Origin: Henricia sp. BOLD:AAB3569
Lineage: Eukaryota > Echinodermata > Asteroidea > Spinulosida > Echinasteridae
Length of the DNA: 64,000 nt
Direction: 5' to 3'
Assembly: GCA_037783545.1 (NCBI GenBank)
Contig: JBBELK010000457.1
Span: 248,001 to 312,000 of the forward strand
The notes beneath the pieces are model-generated. The model searched no databases, had not been told where the DNA came from, and saw only the letters and a list, made by a program, of their open reading frames with translations. Positions within the stretch are counted from its first letter, which is position 1; every line of letters starts with the position of its first letter. Made by a program: the position numbers and the translations under genes. Shown piece by piece: positions 29,682-41,174 of this stretch.

Positions 29682-32600
29682 TCACCATGCAATTGTCCCT
29701 GTTTCGGTCAAAATGGCCAACGTAAGAAACACCGCATAGAAAATGTACAGTAAGATGGCGTAGACCCTTGTGGCCCAGAACCTGGCTATTATCATGAAGA
29801 ACATTGAGGTGAAGAGGCTGATGCCTAGACCAGCTGCCAGAACAAACTGCAGTGTGTCTGTTTTTAACTGAAACAAAATAAGACACAGCAATGTTCAAAA
29901 TTATCAGAACACATGGCCAAAGGAAAGAAAACGTTTAGGAAAAAGAACATGCTCCTATTACAATCCCATCCTGATTACTGATGCATTTAAAAAATATATA
30001 TTAATGTCTCTTTTTTTTCTTCGTTTATACAAGAAAACTCTTCACGACGACACTGGTTTTGTAACAGTTAAATACGGTCCCTTATAGAGAGACGTATACG
30101 GCGTACCATATACTCTTACCTTGAAAATCCCGCCATTTTGAACCGTTGCTATAGTACATGCCAAACCAATTCCAATAAGCATATCTGTGTGGCCGGTTAA
30201 AGTCATACGAAATGAATTGCACAATGGCGGGAATGCTCTCAAAATGTCGGCTTTGGCTTGGCTATATAATTATTTAAATTATTTGTGTTAGATCAAGCCA
30301 ATTACACCGAGACATACAAAGAAAGAAAACAATTGATACAAACCCAAAGTATTATATATTTATTAAACTCGATACAGATGTGGACAAATGTCCATGAGTT
30401 TGGGAAATCTGGATGCATTGAAAAGCAACTTTCTGCGGACCTTCTGCTTAACGTGCAGATCTCGAATCACTGTATACCGTGATTAGAGAGCACCATTTAC
30501 GTTAAGCAGAAGGTCTGCGGTTCGAATCCTGGTGGAGCCAGGTTGCTTTCCAATGCATCCATATTTTCCAAAGGCAGGACTTTTGTCCACATCTGTATCG
30601 AATTTATTCACCCCGGCGCGGCGGACCCTGGGTCATAATCCATAAAAATAATCACTTATTCACATCTATTATTAAACTTAAGGTCTTTGTACCTATAGTG
30701 CGAGCCAAAATGACAACGCCCATTATCTGCAGTCCGTATAGACCCTTTGCACCTTCGTCGTTTGTCTGTTCTCGTAGCGCGCCGTTGGTTGTGTAATCGA
30801 TTCTGCCGTGCGGTTGTTTCGATGTTGGTATCGATTCTTACCTTTTTGACCAGACTTCCATTGGATACTGTAGTGCGCTTCTGGCTACTGGCAGACCAAT
30901 CACCGATCAGTAACTTGACCCCGTGATTCCCGCCATTAACTTTTATTTCTGCAGTAGATTTCGAGTGGCGATGTTTCTCATGACATTGCCCAGTGATGAG
31001 CTATTTCATGCATATGTTGCTTTAAATTCTATTTCTATGGCTGGAATTCATTTTGCATACAATGTTGCCAGATAGGGCAAGCCTCAAACATGCTTTGTGG
31101 TCGTTAAGAGCAACCCTTTGTTATTCAATTATGCATATAATTGTTATATCTTGCGAGAATCCCCTGTACATTGTTTTAAAGGATACTGAAGATAGGCCCA
31201 CCGAAACAGGCCGAAATGGCCATCTTGGGGGCGCCCTGCTTTGCCATGGCAATGTCAGACACCAGATCTGGTTATTATGCAAATACAAAACAAGACTATA
31301 GTTCGTCAAAAAGATTCGCAACCATTGCTTTTTTAAAGAAAATAAAGAAAATATTATATTTTAACTCGAGGCATAATGCCACAAAATTACCAATTTAACT
31401 TGCCCGTTGGATGAGAGAGGGGTACACTCCCCGCCCCGAGGGTCTTCTTGTTGTTGCTTTAGAGATCAATTTTCCGGTTATTATTTTTAAAAACAAACAA
31501 ACAAACGCTCATTTACTTACGAACCCACATCCAAAACCATGAAACATCAAATTTCTCCCCAAAAAATATTTGCCCATTAGCAAAACACGTTTTGCGTGTT
31601 TGTTTGCCTCAGGGTTGTAGTCGAGTCCATCACTAGTCTATCACAAGTCCAGTAACAAGAAGCAAAGGATGAACACGCACAAAATAATGCCTTTGTTTGA
31701 GTTCATTTGAAAAGCTTGTGACTTGAATTAAGACCCATTGTACAATGCATTGGCATATAAATTAATGATTGGAAATGACAGTGATTTTGTTTTTAAAGTC
31801 TGTTCCCAAATATTTCGACACGATAAGCAACTTCTTTCCCCTGAACTGCATAAACTCTATAATCATAATTATACTGAAAATGGATTATGTTCAGTGATAT
31901 TTTCTGCTAAGCCTCGTTACTTTGGGATATACGGGTACCTTGAAACACGTCACGTTTCTTGCAGAGAATTATTTGATGAAATCGACTCTTTTTGAGTCGT
32001 ATATTTAGAAGTGAAATTGGATATCCGCGTTCAGTTTGGGCTCACGTCGACGCATTTGCTCTGCACACGCGTGTTTATGCCTTTCATATCTTGCAAAATA
32101 TGCGAGAAATGTGACTGGATGGCAAACAAGGTTGGCAACCCTTTATTTACATTAATGTAAAACGGTGGACAAACCTTCCCACAAACTTGTCATGAAGGAA
32201 AGATGCAACATTTTGCCTTCTCTTATTTCTAATTGAGTGTAAATGAAATAAATTTCTAGAACGTTTTATTTAGTATTTTGTTTATTTATTTATCCTTTTT
32301 GCTGCAGCAGTTTATAAAACTAAGAAGGGGCGATACAATTAGTTGAAATACCGTTGCGGGGTAGGAGAGCCAATCAGATGCGCTCTTTTTAGAGTTATAA
32401 ACCAATGATATTATTACATTTTCCTATTTTATACCATTTTCCTGTAATTAGAATAAAAATGCATAAGTCAACATTTCAAAAATTATGCGTGAAGCTCTCT
32501 TGTCAAGTAATTGACAAAAACATACCTCCTATGCAATTTCCCCACGCAAGAAACGTCAGTCCTAAAATGGCGTCGCTCAAGTCGAACACAATGCCGTACA

Positions 32601-35600
32601 TCTAAAAGTGTATCGGGTATCAAAATAGACAATACTAAATTTGTATTTGCCCGTGTGTGAAAATAATTATTTGAAAAAAAATTCAAATCAATCCAATTCC
32701 GTCCGTTGACTAATGCCTTTCCTTAGTCAACAACAAATGAAAACTAAAGTGAACCCGTTTGTTTACCTTCTACTGATGTTGCAACACACACCCAGTTTAT
32801 CACATGTTGAAATTGACTTCACAGATTTATGCGGAGGTTGTTTTTATGCGTGAGGGACAGATAATCAATAACATTGACCAAAAAGAAAAATTTGTTATAT
32901 GTATTTTTGACTATTTCTTAAAAATTTGATGGCACAGTGTGCCCAGTCAAATTTATTCTGTTAATTTTTGTAATACGATTGTAAAATATGGACATTTATT
33001 TACAGATCGAGGTATTATTTTGATTAATTTAAGAAATGTTGAAATCTTCATTCAGTGTTTACCAGTTTTGGATCACGCTCTCTACGTACTTACCCTTAAT
33101 AAATTGACTATTTCGTTGGCGATGGCGTATATCCAACACACGGACATAATGAAGCCCAGAAAAGCAAATGCCTGGAGGAAACACGGACATCGTGTTAGAT
33201 AAAACAAAAATATCACAGTTTGGAAACATGCCAATTTAATCTGTGCTGTGTTTGTCGTTTATTTATTTTTTTATTTTTGTACACAAAACTATATGCATGA
33301 TTACATGATTGAAAAACGGCATACAAACGGCGTTATCTCCATGTGTGATTGAGGATGTGTGTGATAAAAACCAACCTGTGTACAATTCACCCCCAGTACC
33401 TCATCTACATTAAATGGAAAATTGCGTCAATGCTTCCAAGAAAAATGTGCGAAGCGACCGTTCTTATTTATGCTGGTTTCTGATACTGCACGGAAACGAA
33501 GCCATAATACCCCTTTGTAGTCAGGGGACTAATTTCTTTCGCAAGAGGGCGCCGTTGTAAAAAATATGCGTGCGCATACATTTATTTATATTAATCTTCG
33601 GTTATCGTTATCTTACAAAGTGTATCATCTCGGGCGAAATCATTGCATTGGACAGTTGGAACCACTTCTCTCTTCCATTTGGGTAAGGATTTTTTTTCTT
33701 CGGTCAAATGGTTGATTAAAACTTTTAAACATTGTAGAACATTATACGAGCTTTAAGTCACTTACAATGTGATAGGCGGGTGGCTGGTCTGCCCTGGATG
33801 TACAGAAGGCAAGAATCCAGAGAATAGCTCCCAAACACACCATCAAGTGCCACAGGTAGAACCCGTCTGCTAGGACTATGTCGTAACCTGTACATGTATG
33901 ATGTAGCAACCAAACAAACAGCTTCAAAATAGACCGAATATCGAATAGCGGCCATCTTAAGGGCACCTTTTATTTTGTTGTTTAAATTGTTTAACAATGT
34001 AAGTACAAAATGTTCAATTATGCATGTTCTCACGGAACAAACAAACTGCCCTACAAGATGGCAGCCATTTGATACTATATATATCCCCTTCAGTCACAGG
34101 AATTTCGACAGAAAAAGAAATCCCTTTCAACAAATGTACACATGTGATCGAAGGGGATAGGCCCTATATCAACTTTTGATATAAAATTGGTCAACAATGT
34201 AAGCACAAAAATGTACAACTATGCATTTCATGAAGGAACAAAGAAACTGCCACACAAGATGACAGATATTCGACACGTCCTCCGTCGGAAGTCAATTTTT
34301 CTTTCATTTTAAAATTTATCCCATGCGTAACAATTTAACAAAATGTCATCCGCCATCCTTCTCATTTTTATAGCAAGCCACTGTACAAATAGCAGCACAC
34401 ACAAGTTGCCATCACACAGAGTCGATTCTTTGTTCATGCATAGTATAAGCACATTTTATGCATATTCTTGAAACTCTAAAAAAAAACAGTGATAATAATG
34501 CTCATGAGTTGTGTCAAGATAAAGTCAACGATGTGGACCATTTGACTCAAATCTTCATCGGGAGATTCAAATTGCCCGATGAGGGCTATAAAACGTGGCA
34601 CACAAAGTTGACTACATTTCGAAACAACAGACGAATCGTCATAGAACTGAACACAAAATGTATACACAATGTAAACTAGAGTTCAAACTCGCTATAATAT
34701 CACTCACGTATACGGACTGTGTCGCTAATGGGCGACGCCATTTTGGCTTAACGCCAAAATGGCGGCGCCTATAACTTACTCTGCGTGATGACAACACACC
34801 AAAGCGGCCCGATTAGAAGTTGGAAGCAATTCAGGAGCTTGTTCCACGTGCATCGGTCGTGAAGAACGAGAGGAATGGTAATTTGGAGTAATAACTTGAT
34901 GGGGCACTGTAATAGAGAACAAAACCTTTTGCATGTAACCTTTGCTCTATGGCTGGCGTCTGGCGCCCCGAATTCTTCACATTTAAATGGAGGTGCAGTT
35001 TAGAAAGTCACATGCTATGTTATTGTTGCTATGTGGTGCACGCCATCGCCTAGCGTGTCAGGTTGCATTATGTCGATCATTCTCTCCTATATAGTGAACA
35101 CTGTATTGATTCTGTACTTCACACTTGCTGCGTGCACCACATAGCAACAACAATAGTCTGGTCAAATGTACATGAACAATTAATCTTAGCTCAATTTTGT
35201 TTTGTTCCCCAGCGCGGGAACGGCCTTTCAAAAATTTCAGTGTTTTTGACTGGTGCAATGGAATTGAATATTTCTTATTCTTTATTCATTCATATTGTTG
35301 AAAAATTTAAATGACATTTTTTTTGGTACATTTTTCTCTGCATTTAAGCTAGTGGATACGTAAACGTTAATTACCTTGTAAATTTCAAAACATTTCATGA
35401 CGCAGCCCTTTGTTTTCCACGTCGTAGTATCAATGGGGTTGATGTCCCTAACCAGCGCCCTCAACTGATACCCCGAGCTAAGGGTCGGTTTCCGTCTCCC
35501 AGGTAACAATGGCTCCTCTTCCAGGTTTCCGCCGCTGAATTCTTCCGGTTTGTTGGAGATGATTTCAACTGGGGAGGCGGCCCTGTTGCTTTCGTGATTT

Positions 35601-38600
35601 TCCGCGGGCTTGTCCGAAACACCCATTGTACCAAAGTTACTGGTAATCTTCGTTTGGGGCACCAGCGAATCCGTCTCGGCCGTGTCTTTTTCCAGATTTT
35701 CGGAGAGGTCTTTTTTGACGTCAGAGTCGTACATATTCTGAAAAGTTTCATAAGTGTTTGGTTTGCTTGCTGGTATAGATGTCTGGTCAAGATGGTATGG
35801 TATAGATGTCTGGTCAAATATTTCATGAGCATCGTCATTCGAAGTTGGTCCGATGGTCTCACATTTCTCTCCGAGTTTATTTTCACCATGCTCTTCTTCA
35901 GGTTCATGTTTGTCAAAGGAAGCTTTTAATTGGTTAACTTCTTCGTCGACGTCACTCGTGACGTCATGAGGCTGGTCGTTGTTGGGGCCCCCTTGCGGAC
36001 GTTCGGTGCCTTCTTCGACTGTTCGGGGTTCAGTTCGGCGTTTCTCGAACGCCTGCGCCAGAAGCACCACGCAGACGTAGCCGACATACAGCAGAAGAAA
36101 ACCTGAGAAAAGGAGATAAACTATATTCCGGATGTATCAATGGTATAAATAACACATGTAAAGAAGAATGTTGGTATTAGTTTGCATATAAATTTCAGCT
36201 ATATAGATGCATCAATGCTTCAAAAACCTTCAAAACCCATGGTTTTTGGTATATTTGTTTTTAAAAGCCGGTTTTAGTTGTTACAACAAGTACAATTTGG
36301 ATAGAAATAAACTCAGGTTGTGTTTGTTACCGTTGCACTCAGCACGTTCCAAAGTTTCCATGTCAACTCACAAAGTACAATTTTAGCGACTAAAGCGACT
36401 ATGTCACGGTTTGTTCATCCACAAAATTCTGCCGAAATTCGAAAAAGTTGAGCAAATTTGAGCTGTTTCGAAAATGTCCATTTATTTTTTTCAATTAAAA
36501 TAATTTGTTTATGTATAAGGTTCAAAATAGCGATTATTGATCAAAACAGAAGTTTGAACTTGCGGATAGAAATGCACTGATCGACCAATCAATTTGGAAT
36601 CGCTTTCAAGACTGTTCCGATTCAAATCCAGTGAAAGTGATTCCCTATATACGAAATGTGGCACTCAACGTCACGTCTCTTTTCTGAAGACAACTGAAGC
36701 CACGAGAATTTAGGTTGAGAGCGGCATACTACAAATAGTTGGCAACAATAGACTACTAAAGTGTGACGTCAGTTGCTGGGGTAACATGGGTATGAACATT
36801 CGCTGGTAATCGGAAACGTCAGTTGCTAAAGCGCAAGGAAACATTTCACTGGTTTTAGTGCAAGCCCATGTTTTTTTGTTTGGATCAATTGTTTCGTAAA
36901 ATTCATCCATAGAGCAAGTTCGGGCGGGCGACTATAGTTAACTAGACTAACCATAGTCGATCTAGATGTCACCCGAGCGCTGCGTGGTTTGACTAGCTAG
37001 TCTGACTCGAGGAACCAAGCCCCGGGGGTAGGTTCATCTCTAGTCAGTTGTAATCACGTCACTTTTCAAGATGGCGGAATTGAAGTTTTCCCTAAAAAAG
37101 TGTTAATTTATATCAGAATTAAAGATGAATTAATAATCAATTCTATGGTAGCTTTTAGTGAACGAGTTGAAATGTCTTTAATATACGAGGGCAAACAATT
37201 GCTTGTAAGTAGTTTTTGTAAACCGTTGACGGCGGCCAGTGCAGACGATTTTGGCCATGTTTGACTAGATTTGCCTGACGACGCGTTCGGGTGAAAAACA
37301 AACTACGCATGTGCGAAATTGACTAATGGTCAGCACCCGAACTTGCTCATAGAAGCACACAACCTAGTTGCCAACACATCACAAAAGGTGATGTTTTCAC
37401 TTTAGTACTCTATAGCAAACGTAATTTCGGAGTAGTTACATGGCGCTCCGCTGGCTTCAGTTTCACAGTCCGTTATTTATCCATCATTTAGATAAAACTT
37501 CTTACCCACTGCTTCGGCTGTCCCTATCTCCCCCGTGTACAAAATGTAGAAAGTCCAAAAGGCCACGCCCACAACAAAGATGGCGTCCCGTAGAAAGGGT
37601 ACCTCGGCAACGTGGAACGGTTGTAACATCGAAATGGTACCGGCAACACAAGTTGTGATAAACACGGCAGCGCCTTGGGAAAGAATAACACTTTATAAGT
37701 TATGAGTTTATAAGGCTCAAACGAATACATGTACTAGATGGCTTTAGTTGTTGACGATGCTATAAAATTAACACCACTTTTCCCCGTATGGATCGTGTCA
37801 CAAACCAAAACAAGCCTGTCGTTATACGCGCACATCTAATCATGCTTTGTATAATACATTTATGTCAGAATTAGAGGTCAAAATGCTTTTGTATTATGTG
37901 ACCTTTGACGCATTACTACACCAAATTTATGTAAAACACGCGAGCATATGCATATTTTTGCTAAGTAAGACTTAAGGCTATGCATGCATGGAAGTCAACA
38001 CGTGTATTAATGGAACATTCCATCTTTCAACTCATGAGCATGAAGACGATCAGAGGACACTGTTCGAAACGTTGAGTTCACACTCACCGGTTCTATTCAG
38101 AGCCACACATATACAAAAGAGTTTCACATAGTGCTACTGCAAATCCATACACACCAAAGATATCCATGCGAAAGCAATTGAATAAAGTGAAGTGCCTCAA
38201 GGCGCTATTTAAGCAAGCAAACTAGACGCGCCTCTTGTCTGTTTGACATGCCTGTTGTGGATGGTGCTGCCACAACACGTCACGAGAGGCATGTCAAACA
38301 GGCCCGAGACGCGTCTAGTTTGCTTACTAAAATGGCGCCTTGTCGTGTCACATTATTACATGAGTAGCCTATCTTGCGCCTACGGCCCTATATCATCTTA
38401 ACACTTACCAAAGAGAGCTCCTATTGCCAGACCTGCATCACCGTCCTTTGAGTGTGTGATGGCCGCAATGGCGCTGAACACATCAGGAGCACCATTCCCG
38501 AAGGCTAGGAATGTGACTCCGTGCAGAAATACATAGTTAAGGTTTACATTAATGTATTCAGTGTCATTATGAGGACATCTTTCTTAATACATGTGATATT

Positions 38601-41143
38601 TATCACATGACTCTCGTGAAACAAATGATAATGCTCCCTAGTCGAGATGTTCCCAAACCCTTTTTAAAGCAGGATTCAAAATCTTTTTCTAGATTTTTCT
38701 AGAAACATGATACTCGGCCGTGTGTGCACTCAGGCTATTCGCCGTGCTGCGCGAGGCAAATATCCTACACTCCACGGTAGCCGGCCGTTGCACGCGCTCG
38801 CTCCCGTTGTTCAACCTATGTTCAACTTTGTTTCATACCTGTATAAAGAGTCTCTCTTTTGTCAATTACTTATAAATATTGGGGGGAAATCAGAGTTGAA
38901 TTTGGTGCAGTTCTGCAGTAAGAAACTTTCATGCGGCTGGACACAAAACTAACTCGCAAGACCATGTGACTTTTCGGAACCAGACACCTAAAAATATAAT
39001 GTAATGTATTTTTGTTGTGTCCGCCTGTCCGAAACAAGCTGACATAACAAATCTGATGGGCAAAACCCCTCCCTGGTGGTAAAACCCCCTCCTGAAAAAA
39101 ATCCTAGATCTGCCCCTGCACGGTAAACTTTGACTACAACTGTACGCCATTATGACCAGAATGCATAGTTTGGCACCATCCCAATAGGCGGTTTCAATTG
39201 TATAAAGCTAATTCAGGGGACCCGACTGGCTTCCTCATGTAAGGACTTCGTTTTTAAAGTTAATAGTTTGTGTTAAAAGTTTGCTGTAAAGTTTTGTAGG
39301 TTCTCTCCTTGTCGCGAGGTGGCGCCCTTTCACTTAGGCTTCTTACCGCCTGCACAATCTTTACACAGGTAGGGTGTCAGTTTTTGGACTAATATTTCTA
39401 TCACTATTTTGGGAAATATAACATGAACATAATGACCCATTATTATTACCAGTTTATCCGCATATGTTTATAGATCATGGATGGTTGTTCATTATATATA
39501 TGTTTACCGACAAAAGTGTGATTTTGAGGAGGTTTAGGACATGACACTGCCGAGATTTTGAGTACGGCGATATGTTTACGTTACACACGTGCAGCGTATT
39601 GCACTGTGTGTGCATTGTATAATGCGTGTCAATATAGAAACATTACATGTAGTGGAATTATACGTTTATTTGTATTTACATGTGGGTTTGCGCGGGTGTC
39701 ACTGGTGTTACTGGACATCGGGGGTACAGGTGTGTTTCTTGTGTGAGTGATGCTGGGCCCAGCGATGTGTGTTCGTGACTGTAACCCTCTTGCTCGGTAC
39801 ATCTTTGACACTGGTGCAGTACTCACATGCTTGTTATTAGTGATGATCTTTTGCATTTATCAGTTTACTTGCAGACGTGGTTTATTGGACTATGAGGATT
39901 GCTTGTTATTAATTTAAGTGAACTTGGACAACCGAACGTAGTTATTTTAATAACCCACACCGAACACAATTTGTCAAGTTGCATATACTAATTCTGTATT
40001 GTGTCTTTCCGCCTGCACAATCTTTACACAGTTTGTGCAGGCTATCTATTCTAGGCATGGTGAAGGCACTGCGAATAAACCAGTTCCGACTGGAGAGATC
40101 CCAGAAAGAACCTGCTGTCCCCCTGTGTCCCTGATTGGAGTTCTGGCCACCCAAACCCTTGGAGAATCCCTGACCCCCCTTCCCTGTCCTTACACTCAGA
40201 AGCAAGAAAGGATATCGCGACGTTCTCGCTCAGCCTCAACGCTTTCGAAACTGTCAGCAGAGCGGGGCAAAAACTAGGAGGAAAAACAACAGAAAACTCT
40301 GTGAAATTTACAAAACATCGTGCATCATTATTTGCATGCATGGGAAACTCTATTATTAAATTACCAGCAGCCGCATTTATGTGAAGGGTTTTTTTATTTA
40401 AATGAAGTAAAATTGGAAGGCCGAATTTGGAATACTATCTGCATACATAGCGCCACAACGATTGCAAGGATGTATAGGAAGATAAAGTTGCTGCACACGT
40501 TCATGGTGTTCTTGACCAATGTTCAATTCTGAAATTTTTAACGCGTCAAACTTTGATTCTGCTTTAAGGTAATTACAAAAAGGGAGACGGGTTTTCGGAG
40601 AATCAATTCATTACAATATTTCTCTCCCCACCTTTCACCTCTGGCGTCCCGGGTTCGATTCAGGATTGTGTTTGCAGTCCCTACTTGACCGCGTGGGTTT
40701 TATTCCACTTCTAAAACTGCATCTCCTTCTCTATCATCATAAAGTAAAGTTGAACCTAATATATTGATGGCATTAAAGGCAATTTCGATAATGCACCTAT
40801 AAATTGTCCACGCCCCCCCCCCCCCCCCTCGCCCACCCCCCCCCCCCCCCTCCCCCCCCCCCCCTCCCCCCCCCCCCCCCCCTCCCCCTACCCCCCCACC
40901 CCACCCCATCACCCCCTACCCCCCCCCCCCTCCCTGTCCCCCCGCGGTGCGTGGGGGTTTGGTCACGTTTTTTATGCCCCAGGGTGGGGATTTTGACCCA
41001 ACTTTCTATGCATCTGTATACAAGACGAGCATGTTTTGCACCCAAGGGTGGGGATTTTTGTCACCTAAATTTTGCCCCTAAATTTTGCCACCTAATTTTG
41101 TACGCAAAAAGCGACAATCCCCACCTCTTAGGAGGAGCAGCCA

Positions 41144-41174
<31 letters not shown>

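Noticed and set aside
35594-35929. Plus-strand ORF of 111 residues
   Set aside because: It is the antisense shadow of exchanger exon 7.
40440-40532. Minus-strand membrane-segment-like exon (NFIFLYILAIVVAL) with TTTCAG acceptor and GTATGC donor between exons 3 and 4 of the exchanger
   Set aside because: Its phase does not join exon 3 or exon 4, and the family sequence runs directly from exon 3 (GVTAKNF) to exon 4 (FCPALLTVSK).
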